From: Orthonyx spaldingii | Lineage: Eukaryota > Chordata > Aves > Passeriformes > Orthonychidae | Assembly: GCA_013397795.1 (NCBI GenBank) | Contig: VZTJ01002649.1 | Span: forward strand, 434,001 to 498,000 | Direction: 5' to 3' | DNA: 64,000 bases | Shown here: one piece after another, positions 35,093 to 46,265 of the stretch | Layout of the letters: every line of letters starts with the position of its first letter | Position numbering within the stretch: the first letter of the stretch is position 1 | Made by a program: the position numbers and the translations under genes | Notes under the pieces: generated by a model | Database searches by the model: none | Seen by the model: only the letters and a program-made list of their open reading frames with translations | What the model was told of the DNA's origin: nothing

Positions 35093-37544
35093 TGACAACA
35101 TTTTCTAAACCATTATTCTTGTTAATGAGCAAAAATCCTGGGTCCTTAACCACTGGCATTCAGACAGCCTCCTGTGGTCCTTTCCAGCAGCTTTGTTCCA
35201 TGGGACTGTGAGTCCAACAACTCCTTTGGAGAGAGACCATCCGACAATGATTTCATGCAGGTCAACTTTTCTCATCAGATTTTTAACTTCAAGTGCTTTG
35301 GACCTCTTGATGACTCAACTGGCTTCTTTTTATCACGAGAGAAGTAGGTTACCCTCAGACGGTGATGCCACCAAATTTAAGTCCAATTTCTTCATGTTTT
35401 CTGTCAAGTATTGAAATTAAACCTGGTCATTTTGTGCATAAATTTATAAATTCCTAGCTTATAGGAACCTCTAAAAAACCTGATGGTTCTCTTTGTAACT
35501 GAAGAGTGGACTGGAATGCATAAATACTCAACAAATCTAGTGAAAAACTTGCAGTACAACACCTCTTATACCACATCTGTCAGTAGATTCTCACTATTTT
35601 ATGCATATATGTCTATTCACACTTATGTTCAGACTTACATATGTCTATGGGTATGTACATACAACATTTCCATGTTATACAGATTTTATATATATTTATA
35701 GAAACACAAACATACACACATACACATATGTAATCCATTAAAATGGATAATGAGTTTCTGACAACTCTTAAACCAGTGCAAAAACATTCCATTTTTTTTA
35801 CCCCCATTTTTTTTACTGATTAGCAATTTAAAAACATATTTTCTACCAGAAATTTCCAGTTGCAGGAAAACAAATGGGCTTCAAGTTACAGCCTGAATAT
35901 ATAAGTGAATGCTGATGTTCTGAGGATAACCTGATGCTGTTGTACACCTGATCACAGTCTCAATGAGCATAGCAAAACAGCATTTGTCTCTCTTACTGTA
36001 GTACTAAAGCAATGTTATTTAATGTGCATGGGATGAAGACTGCCTCTCAAAATAGGTGAACAAGTACTCCGTAAATAAGGTTCCTAAATAAAACAAGGAC
36101 ATCATGCAAGAAACCTTGCTCCTCACTTCTTTAGTTGAAGAGTACTCCATGTAATTGCAGGAAGGAGTGCATTATATCTTCAAAAAATTGTTTGTTTCAA
36201 GTATTCTCAAACCCACACCTGGGATATATTAAGTGAACAAACTAGAATGGAAGGAGGTAATACAAATTAATTTCAGTCTTGATTTTATCTGCTCTAGTCA
36301 CCTGTGTATCTAAGATTTGAGGCACATAGTATTTTGAAGCAGGGAAGAATCCATCTGTGTTTTCTTCCAAAATATAGTTATTAATTGGAGCTTGAAAATA
36401 AAGTTTGACAAGATCGCCTGAGTATTACAGGGTTTTCCTGAAGCTGCCAGCTTTCCTGTCCTGACACGAGACCTACATTTGAGAAAGGTTTAGCACAGAG
36501 GGTTCTTAGAGTGGTACATTGCTACATTCAGTTACCTGACACTAAATATTGTTGCAGTAGTCCAAGGCATTACACTGGGTTATGAGCCCACCTGTGTATG
36601 TGATCAGTGACTTCAGTGAGTTTACTCAAGTTCGAAGTCTGACCAGGGATTGAATACATTTGTTACATCAGGGTGCACCGCATCTTCTAAAAGGGGTTAC
36701 TTACATGGTCTGAAGCTAAGGAAAATGGGATTTTTATGTTTTCTGGTAACAGGAGGACAAAGATATGCCAGGATCAGAGAAAATACCTATAAAGCACAGC
36801 CTGGGTGACTATTTTTTGGCTGCTTTTGAGTTACAGAAGTGGCTAATATCTGAAAATTCATCCTTGAACTAAGAAAGTGTAACATTTATAAGCCATTTCA
36901 CTTTTATTTCCCTATGTATATATGATATACATAGAGTATCCAGGGCTTTCCTATATACATAATAGGGAGAAAAAAGGCAAAGAAAGACACAGGAATGGGG
37001 GTGGAAGGAGAGGAAAGGTCAGAAGAATGATAGGAAAATGCATTATTCACAGCTTTGTGATGTAGTGTAAATAAAACTATGTCGTTTCTGTTCTAATCAA
37101 AACCACAACTTTTCAATAAGTACATTTATATGCTCTGAAAATTATGGCAAAGACTGGCATATCACTCAATGAAGGCAACAAGTAGATGAAGCACAGCAGC
37201 AGAGCAGAGCAGTCCATCCAGCATAAAAATTCCTTGCTTAGAAAAAAATCAGCTGGCTTCATGGAGTTAAGTAAAATTTTTGTTATGTCCAGCTGTAGGC
37301 TAGACACGTACTAGAAGAGAAAATCTAAGTGTGTCTAACAATTTTCCACCCTCGCAAACTGCAATGGTTTTAGCCAATTGCTGCCAAGGGCATGCCAAAA
37401 TCCTAATTATTTTGAAGGGGGCAAAACAATGCACTTCAGAAGATGACCAATATCACTGCAATGGCCCATAGTTTCTGAAATTAGTTTTAATGCCTGCAAT
37501 CACTGTGAAAAAGTGATAAAACATGAAGTAATAAGTACTTATGG
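35093..37544. other. Non-coding, no supported gene
   Basis: AT-rich sequence with a simple-repeat patch near 35684-35731. An open frame at 35193-35414 (+) has no recognisable motif. Confidence 0.5.
35684..35731. repeat. TA/CA-rich simple repeat
   Basis: A TATATATTTATAGAAAC segment leads into ACACAAACATACACACATAC and ACATATG, i.e. a degenerate (TA)n then (CA)n compound microsatellite. Confidence 0.8.
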
Positions 37545-37790
37545 AAAGAGGAGAAATTTTGGTTAAACATTAGGAAGAAATTTTTTACTGTGAGGATGAT
37601 GAGACACTGGAACAGGTTGTCCAGAGAGGTTGTGGATGCCTGAAGCCTGGCAGTGTTCACGGCCAGGTAGGATAAGACCTTGAGAAACCTGATCTAGTGG
37701 AAGGTGTGCCTGCCCAAGGCAGGAGGGTTTCAGACCAGATGATCCTCAAGGTCTGTTCCAACACCTTAACATTCTCTGATTCTATGATCC
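37545..37790 (+). mobile_element. CR1 LINE 3' fragment
   Basis: Forward-oriented CR1 3' end. It shows TTAGGAAGAAATTTTTTACTG, then GACACTGGAACAGGTTGTCC, GTTGTGGATGCCTGAAGCC and GATGATCCTCAAGGTCTGTTCC, ending in the terminal octamer-like repeats TGATTCTATGATCCCCTGA. About 245 bases, strongly 5'-truncated, covering the end of ORF2 and the 3' UTR. Confidence 0.93.
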
Positions 37791-40700
37791 CCTGATTTGG
37801 ACTTTTTTTCCTGAAAGGATTCAAGCAGAGGCATTAGACTTTGTGGGATCTGTGCTCTATCTTCTGCCTGTCATGGGCACACATGTGATGTCCACATGAC
37901 AGGTGATTAGGTTGTGCTGCAGGAAGCATCCTGAGGAAACTGACAGTGATGTGAACACGTGTGGAATGTTCCTGCTGCCCACACTGGCATCAGACCTGCC
38001 AATTATCTGCTGTGACCAAAGATACTGACAGGACACAATTGGCTGTTTGGGACTTTTTCAGGGTGGGTTTTGTACCTCTTCAGAGAAACACAAGTATGCT
38101 TGGTAAGGGAAAAAAAAAAGATCAAGGCTGAGAACTTTTGCTTCCAACAGTTTTCACTGAGCCTTATTTAAAAAAAGAGAACTCCACCCTCATAGTGCTG
38201 ACAACAACCATTTAATCTAATTGTTGAAGAAATAAAGCAATTTCCTGCCCAAGTACATTAACTGACATTCAAATTACATTACCATGCATTCTTTCACTCA
38301 CACTATGAGGAAAAAAAAGTAGGAACATAAAATCTAAATTTGTCTGTTAGCATCAGGAAAGATGGCCCCAAAATTTGAGGGAGACTCAGAAGAGCTTACA
38401 GAGTGTAAACTTGACTGTTACTGCATATTGCTGATTCTGGTTGTATGAAATACTAGGGTTGGAATTATGTCTGCCAAAAAGTAAAGGTTTGGAATGTCTA
38501 AAACAATTCTTGAATTTGTGTCTAGTTTGTTAAGTAGCTTAAGCTGAAGGCAAAGAAATGCTTTCTGGGGCACAGAGTTTTGATATTTTCAAAGTGAGAT
38601 GTTTCCAATTTTTACTCTAGAACAACATTTTGCTTCAAAACTTAGCTAGTAATGATATCTAAAAAACATTCAAGTATCTAGAATTGATCTAAACATTTTG
38701 TTTCAGATAAAGAAAAACTGTTCAATTCGTAATACTTTTTATTAAAATAGCTGCTATTTTATTATTACTCCTGCAGTCAGTGGGTTGCTAGCATGCCACT
38801 TGACAATCACAGAAGTGTGCAGCTGGGGAAATTTCCTTAACAAAATGTTGGATGAAAACCTGGACAGTTTTTGTGATGGTAGCATAAGAGGTAGGGAGGA
38901 CAGAGGCAGGAGGAGAGAGCTGCAGGAAGTTTTATGCCAAACCCCTGATTTTACAGTTTTACATAGGGATAATCCAATGCCTCTCAATAAAAGCAGTGAT
39001 GAGGCTTTCAAATGAAGGCCTTCTTTTGCAAATCTGGTCTAAGAAACACAAATATCTGCAGACACAATTTTTAGTTTCTTCTGTGAGCACCTTTGTACTC
39101 ACAAAGGAAAAAATAACCCAACTTTTCCTTTTTAGCTGCCATATAGTGTTAGTTAGTGTTACATCATGATAAATTTACCTACTTTAACAGCATCGTATGT
39201 GAATTAGCTACAGTGAAACAAAAGAAAAATAATTAAAATGGAACTCTTCAGATTGCATATTTAGGCTAAATGAACCTTTCAGATCAACTGTCTGTTCTTG
39301 CCTTGATCTTTATTTAAAGCAGGTTGGTTTATTAAGCCCAAATTCTTGCCTTTCACATGGTTACCAAAACACTAAAGCACATTATAAGACAATAGAAGGG
39401 CAAAATGCCTCCCGTTTTATAAGATCAAGGACTTTCAAAAAACAAATTATGTGACATATCCTGTGCGTTACCTTCATGGGAAATATAGGACATGTTTTTT
39501 AGACTAAAAAGTTGATACATTGTTGTTCAAAGGCTCACTTACTCTTCAGCTGTAGTCTGTCATTTATGGCTATTCCACCATTGTGTTAATTTATATTATT
39601 TGTAGAAAGAGCATGTTTGAAAGAGTGATTGGTTTCTCTTAACAGACGTCACTGCTTTGCTATCTGGACACATGTGATTACACTGTTGCTCTGAACATCA
39701 GTTAAGGGTTGCATGACTTTTTTTCTTCTTTTCTGTTATGAAACACTATTGGCTCAAAATTTAAGTTCATCTTTGCTGCTTTTATGGGCTAGGGACTGAC
39801 AAAGCTGGTGAGATGAGACCAGATGCTGGGCATTTTTTACTACCAAATTTCTCAAAACCTTTCAGGTTTTGTCAATCTTCTTTCCCTTGGGCTTTCATGA
39901 TTAGAGACTACAGCTCATTTCAAGAATTTTTTTTTTTGGATGTGACTGCTCCTTTAATAAGATTGAGCTAAAGTCCCAGACTTGTTTCTCTTATAAAGCC
40001 TGACTATGTTTATCATGGTTGCCCTCAAAGGATTTAATCTGCTTACTCCCATGAGTATCATAATCTTATAGAAAGTTGCACTATCTACACTAGCACTTGA
40101 ATCACACTATGTAAGAAAAATAGAATTATTAGAATTGTGTGTGAAGCAAATTAAATCTGTCTAGTGCTGAAGGGTCAGTCAGTCAGTCAAATCTACTTTC
40201 AAAACAAGTAGCAGAAAAATGCCAATGCCTTCCTTGAGTGCTCTATCTTGACAATCCTGTTCTTATTCCCACACAAGGTACACAGTGTGACCCTGAACCA
40301 AGGACCGGTATAGTAACCACAGAGATTGTTCTTCAGTCTGGAAAAGGCCTCTGCCTTCACCAAAGATCAGACATGGGCAGGAAGAGATGATGAGATAAAA
40401 TTGGACTTGAATAATAGAGCTTCCCCTCGTCTTTCTTTGTAGACTAGTTAGCCCAGTGATAAGTTTATATAAGAATTTCCTTCACACCCACTTTGTATTT
40501 ACAACCATCCTGAAGGATGGGATCTTGCTATGCCAAGAACTTTGCAAAGCTGTGGGAAACAAATGCTGTTGCAGAAGGGAGGGAAGGTTGTACTCCACTG
40601 TGTACAGACATTTTCTGCTTATTGATATGTGTGCAAAATTTTCAATTTTGCAAACAGTTAGCAGTCTCCTTTCCTCATTGATGGGTCTCCCCACTGATGT

Positions 40701-42540
40701 AGGTGGTGGATAAGGAGATCCATGAAGGAGGTGAGCTCCCTCATGGTGAAGAATGACACCAGCATTGTTGAAGTAGTGTTGGATTGTGTCACTGCAGCAG
40801 ACAGTGCTCACAGTTCTTCAGGTGACAAAGTAGGGATGTCAGGTCTGGGATAGAAAACGATTTAGGCAAGGACAACATTTCACAGAAGAAAAGGGCAGAG
40901 TCATGAAGGACTTTGGAGAGAAGGAAACCTGCTGGGAAGGATTCCCATCTTGGTTTAATTTCCAGCATTATCAGTAAAGGGCTCATGCTGCCTCAATGAT
41001 ATTTTTAATCCTCCTTGAATTAAATTGAAGATTTGCTCTTTTGATTGTATGATTGATTTGATATGTATGATGGACTAAGCCTATAATACAGAGAGTATAT
41101 TTGAAAGAAAAACACACCAAAAAACCCCACACAAAAATAAATAAACAAAAAAAAGTCCAAACAAAACCACGGTTCAGATAGGTACTAACAGTATATATAT
41201 ATTTTTGTTTCAGTGATATTGAAATCTTCCTCTGCAACAAAGCAGAAGAGTCCTGCTGCTTCAGATAACTTCTGTGTCTGCTATGTAGTAAAAGATGTAT
41301 CTGTAAGGCAAAAGGCATATTTCCAGGTGAAACAGTCACATAACAGAAATTTACTCACATCCCTTATGCCAGGAGGGTCTGATGAAAAACCCTGGTTGTC
41401 CCTGAGGAAACTGACTGTTACAAATCTGAGGTGAAGGCATCCCACTGAGTATTTGAAAGTGTTTCATTGATAATCCATACCATCTCTTCCTCTGTGTATA
41501 GCCGGTATATAGCAGCTGTTAATGGTACATTATAGCACATATTGCACTTAATTATGATATGTCATTGTTTTAGGCACTATTTCATTGTTAGAGATACATT
41601 ATTAGAGGTTTGACCTGCTTTTCATGGCACTTCCTTATTTTGTTCAAGGAATAAATTTTTCTTACAGTTATCAAAATGTTTACACAATATATAAGAGTCA
41701 GCTCCTCTTCCAATTTATTCATCTGTGTACACAGATGGAGATCTCTAGATCTCTCTTTCAAACTGAAATCTGAATTACACACCTAGTCCAAGACCTTGAA
41801 TTAGCAGAAACTGATGACCTTTCATTTTCATACAGGATAGCATTATCAAACGAGGAAGAATTTGACTGAAAGAACACTATGTCTTTTATATTCCTTAGCC
41901 TTTCAGTTCTCATTGAACTGATAACATGTTCCAGGAACTCCATCTCTCTGGGTGGGTATGAAAATATACTGGCAAGATTTCTTTAAAGAATACTACCAGG
42001 TGGCTTAAGAACAACAATTTGATTTTGTTTTAGAAAGAGGCTGAGAAAAATTGCTGTGAATATTAATTCTCTCCCTCTTTTTCTTCTTTCAAGACATGAT
42101 TGATAAAATGTTGGGTTAAAATAATAAAATATAATTGTGTTTGTTTATATGGGCTATGGTATTCTAAGAAAAGGAGACTTTCTCAGAACTGAGGAAAAAA
42201 TTACCCCATAGATGATATCTACTCATTAATTAGAACAAATACTATTAAATTGGATGGGGATGGTGAAGCTGAGTCATTCAGGTGGAACAGCAGAGCAGAT
42301 TACCCAAAACACAGCATGCAGAAGCAGTGTCTGATTCATTCAAAATCTGAACTACAACCATTTCAGAGTTTTTTTCAGCAAAATTTTGTGAACACTCACA
42401 CAGAAGAGCTTGTCATTCACTGGTAAGAAAAGATGTCAATGCCACTTTTGGAAACAATCTGTGATATCTACTTATCATAAATGTCAGACCGTAAATACAT
42501 TCTCTTCTCATTTATTCGATCTTTTAAAAAACCCAAAAAA
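37791..42540. other. Non-coding, no supported gene
   Basis: About 4.7 kb of AT-rich DNA. It contains a short (GTCA)n run near 40178-40190 and A-rich patches such as 41099-41165. Open frames up to 118 codons (40983-41339, -) arise from low-complexity sequence and have no recognisable motif. Confidence 0.5.
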
Positions 42541-42795
42541 CCCTATTACCTGTTAGTCTAACCTCAATTTCTGTAAAATATGGAAAAGATTATTTAAAGA
42601 ATAATACAATCATCAGACACAGTCAACATGGAGTCACAAATGGAAAGTCCTGTTTAAGCAATTTGATATCCTTCAATTATAACGTTGCATGTTTAGTGGA
42701 TGAACAGGAGGTGGTGGACGTAGTTTTTCTTGATATTAGTAAGGCTTTTGATGCTGTTCTTCACAATATCCTCCTGGATAAGCTGTCCAACTGAA
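42541..42795 (+). pseudogene. CR1 ORF2 reverse transcriptase fragment (motif A region)
   Basis: Conceptual translation gives VSLTSISVKYGKD, then HSQHGVTNGKSCLSNLI, then VDVVFLDISKAFDAVLHNI and LLDKLSN before a stop. These match reverse-transcriptase motifs 1, 2 and A; the catalytic Asp of motif A sits in FLDISKAFDAV. The later B and C motifs of this copy are lost or frameshifted. Compare the copy at 31667-33283, which keeps B and C but lost A. Confidence 0.85.
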
Positions 42796-43754
42796 CAGGT
42801 GTCCTAGACTGAAATAGTTCATGTCTCAGCTTCCATTCAACGTGTCTATCAATGATCAGGATGCAGGGGTTTAATGCATCATTGGCAAATTTGCTCATGA
42901 TACCAAACCAGGAGGTGCTGTTCACTCTCTTAAGGGACAAGAGCCTTACAGAGGGATCTGAATAGATTGGAGCACTGGGTAATTATCAGTAGCATGAAGT
43001 TTAACAAGAACAAATACCAGATTCTGCCCCTGGGATGCAGTAAGGCTGGGCACAAGTATAAGCTGGGAGAGGAGAGTGTGTAGAGCAGCCCTGCAGAAAG
43101 GGATCTGGGGGTGCTGGTGGGCAGCAGCTCAGTGTGAGTCAGCAGTGTGTGCCCGGGCAGCCAGGAGGGCAAACCCCATCCCGGGCTGCATCAGACACGG
43201 CATCACCAGCTGGGATTGGGGTCATCCCGCTGGATTCAGCCGTGGTGTGGCCTCACCCTGAGCCCTGTGTGCTCTGCTGGGCCCCACAGTCTGAGCAGGA
43301 TGGAAGGTCCTTGAATGGTCCAGAGGAGGACAACAGAGCTGCTGGAAGGGCTGGAAGGCACACCCTGTGAGGAGTGGCTGAGGGCTCTGGGTTTGTCTGG
43401 GTTGGCGAGAAGGAGGCTGAGGGGTGACCTCATTGCTCTGTGCAGCTTCCTTAGGGTAGATGAGGAGAAGGAGGTGGTGATCCCTTTGCCCTGGGATCCA
43501 GTGACCAGGACAGATGAGAATGGTTCGAACTGTGCCAGGGGAGGTTCCAACAGGATGTTAGGGAACATTTCTTCACCCATGTGGTGGCTAAACCCTGAAA
43601 CAGACTTCTTTAAGGGGTGATCAATGTCTCAAGCCTGTGAGTGTTTAACAGGCACTTAGACAATGTCCGTAATAATGTGCTTTAGTTTTTGTTTGGCCCT
43701 TAATCGGTCATGCAGTTGGACTAGACCATTGTTGTAGGTCCCTTCTAACTAAAT

Positions 43755-43776
43755 GATTCTATTCTATTCTATTCTA
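43755..43776. repeat. (ATTCT)n tail of CR1
   Basis: Four consecutive ATTCT units following TGATTCT. CR1 elements end in short direct repeats of about 8 bases based on ATTCTRTG; this is an expanded pentameric version at the 3' end of the forward CR1. Confidence 0.8.
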
Positions 43777-43778
43777 CG

Positions 43779-45929
43779 TTAAAAAGGAGGAGTTGCAATT
43801 CTAAGAAATACTTGCCTAACACACTAATTCTTATCCTCATTTGATCCCATACTTTGACAGCTCCTGAATTTCAGCCCAAGATACTTAGACTGACTTGGAA
43901 AATTACTCTATTTCAACTGTACCATATGGTTTAGTGAAATCAATTTTCCCTGGCTTACTTGTCTTTCATTCAGAGCCAGTCAAAAGAATGAAGTGGTGTT
44001 TTTGTTTCTGGCATGAAAATGAAAATTCCAGTTAAAATTGAAGCAGAAAACAAGTATAAATATTCTAAATCAAATAGTTCTTGTTTTGTCTATGTTGTGA
44101 CTTTTAAAATATATGGTGATTTATATTATAAAAGCAATTATGGCTTAATGAAATTTTTCATTAACAAAGTGTATAAAACAAATACTTAATCACCAGAACC
44201 TGCTGCAAACTGAGGGGAAGATTAAAAAACCTGAACCATATTTAGGAAAAAAAGGTAAGTATTTCAGTAACAATTATTCTGGTGCAGATCAAACTAAGTT
44301 TTTCTGAAGTAATCATTAATATATAGTGCATATAAAATTACAATATATGGAATGATCTAAAATATGTAAGGGGCTTCCATGTTTTAAAATGAGTAATCCC
44401 TCAACTGTAGTTGAGGGGGAGACTCAGCAATCTCTGTAAGGTTGAGTTATCTCAAGCTGTTTCATGCATCCACACTGGAAGAAGCAAAGGATTATTTACC
44501 TTGTTATTTCACTTCTCTGTTCTCAGATTAAAATTGTGCTGTGGTCACTAGGTAATATGCATCATAATAATAAAACTGTTATATAAGGTGAGTCCACCAG
44601 ACTCTTACTGTGCATTATGCAGGTGTAAGTCATTGCTTACCTCTCTAACTCCTCCCAAAGCACTGCACTGAGAGCACCACTGAATTGCTGTCTCATCCAA
44701 AATCTGTAGTTCAGATCATAAATGCCTTTTTCATACACAGAGGAATGTGTGATTCCTGTTCATATATATGCCTACATTCACTTTGCCAAAAAGGGAATGT
44801 TCATCTTGACAATGGACAAACCTTCCTGAAGAATAGAGTTTTTGCCTCTAGGTCGTTTGCTCTCATACTCACACTTTCTTTTCTAAACCACAAAAATCTC
44901 CCTCCCTACTTTCAAGGCATGTTGGTCTCTTTCCACATCTCCTCCTGAGGCTAGTTTTCTGCCTAGAAATCAGGCAACTCATGAAAAAATAGCTAGGAAA
45001 AGGTTGGGAAAAGCTGCAAGAACACCAGTATTGGATGGTTTAACACAAAATGTTTATTTAATATGTTACGAGAACAAATTACTATGTATGAAGCAAACTA
45101 TGGGGATAACTAGATTATAAGGTCCCACCTTTAGGATTCTGAACTGATGATATATTTAAGTTCCATGTCAAAATAACTGCAACAGTTATTTTCTTCTATG
45201 GCTTTAGGGATTTTTTTTTTCTCCCCTGTAACCACTGCTGCATGTCCACAAGGTGTGGAAACTTATGGACCTGAGGCTGGAGATGTTGTTATGAGGGATC
45301 TTTGTAGTGAAGAATCTCAAACTGTAAAATCCAAATCTGTTTCTCCTCCAAACGATATGAGCAGGGAGAACGGAAATGACCTTTCCTGTGACTATGAAAT
45401 ATTCATGAAGTGACGACCAATAAGCATGACACCTTTTTGCCTCATATTTTCTCAGAGTTCATCCAGATAAGCTTCAGAAAATTGAGCTGAGGCAATTTGA
45501 GATGCTGCGCTCCACGTGCTGACGGTTACACCACTGTAGCTCAGCAAGCAAAGACAGGAGGAACCACAGGTTTCTCAGCACTGAAGTTCGCAGCCTGCTG
45601 TATTAATTTCAGGTGTCCTGTGTTTTGTTTTCCATATGTGACTCCAGATGGGTGCATTGAGAGGCCAACCCATGTGCTTTTAGGAAGGTTCATGTAACCA
45701 AGTGAAAAGCAGATAAGAAATACAGAGCCCATCTCAACCAGCTCCTACTGGTAAACTGATTTGCCTCTTTGAAATACTTAACATTTTCTGATACCTTTTC
45801 TTCCCCTTTTTGCATTACTGTTATGTATCTTATTATTCAAAGAACATGCTGTCTTTTATTTTTGAACTTTAACTTTGAACTGCATTCTTGGCCAGTGGGG
45901 CAGTCAGTGGTAATTGCTTCCAGTCTAAT
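43779..45929. other. Non-coding, no supported gene
   Basis: AT-rich sequence. Short open frames (for example 44685-44948 and 45198-45413, both +) have no motif I recognise. Confidence 0.5.
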
Positions 45930-46265
45930 TACGTTTTGTATGGGATAATATTTCCTTTTATCAGGTCTGAATTTGCCACTTTTTGATTTCTTTGAATGCT
46001 TCATTGTCACACATGTTATGAGACAGGAAGGATAGAGGTTTCTGCTCTGCTTTCTCTGTAACAATTAATTATTTTGTATGCTCTTATCATGTCTCCTCTT
46101 ATTCACAGCCTTTGACAAATAAACAATCCCAGCCTTTTAAATCTATTTCCCTAACCAGATTTCTCATGTGTTTAAATATTTTCAGTGCCCTGCTCTGACC
46201 CCTGTCTAATGCTGCAATATCCTTTGTGGGAGGAGACGCTGGGTGCAGTAGTTGAATACTAAATG
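45930..46265 (-). mobile_element. Ancient CR1/L3-type LINE fragment
   Basis: The + strand reads TCATGTCTCCTCTTATTCAC, then AATAAACAATCCCAGCC and TTTTAAATCTATTTCCCTAA, preceded by TATGAGACAGGAAGG near 46017. This order matches the reversed ORF2 end of an old amniote CR1/L3-like family, where the equivalent of 'tcatgtcccctctta...aaacaatcccagcctttt' is diagnostic. The copy is heavily diverged and its left and right borders are soft. Confidence 0.6.

Larger units (their letters stand above)
42541..43778 (+). mobile_element. CR1 LINE, 5'-truncated and internally deleted copy
   Basis: Forward-oriented CR1 of about 1.2 kb. It begins inside the reverse transcriptase and runs through the ORF2 C-terminus (GGATCTGGGGGTGCTGGTGG near 43100, GAGGCTGAGGGGTGACCTCA near 43412, AGGTTCCAACAGGATG near 43544). 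It ends in the CR1 3' UTR (TTGTAGGTCCCTTCTAACTA) and a pentameric tail of ATTCT units at 43755-43775. Between about 42795 and 42845 the consensus between the motif A block and the FIND block is replaced by unrelated or scrambled sequence, so SGVPQGSVLGP is missing. With frameshifts elsewhere, the element is dead. Confidence 0.93.

Noticed and set aside
40178..40190. Tandem GTCA units as a possible array
   Set aside because: Only about three to four tetranucleotide units; a trivial microsatellite, with no spacer-repeat structure of the CRISPR type.
43520..43534. TGGTTCGAACTGTG resembling a tRNA T-arm (GGTTCGAA)
   Set aside because: It sits inside CR1 sequence, and no acceptor, D or anticodon arm can be formed around it.
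43134..43620. Overlapping open frames of 78-114 codons on both strands
   Set aside because: They lie within the CR1 copy at 42541-43778; the plus frame is a shifted reading of ORF2 and the minus frame is antisense.
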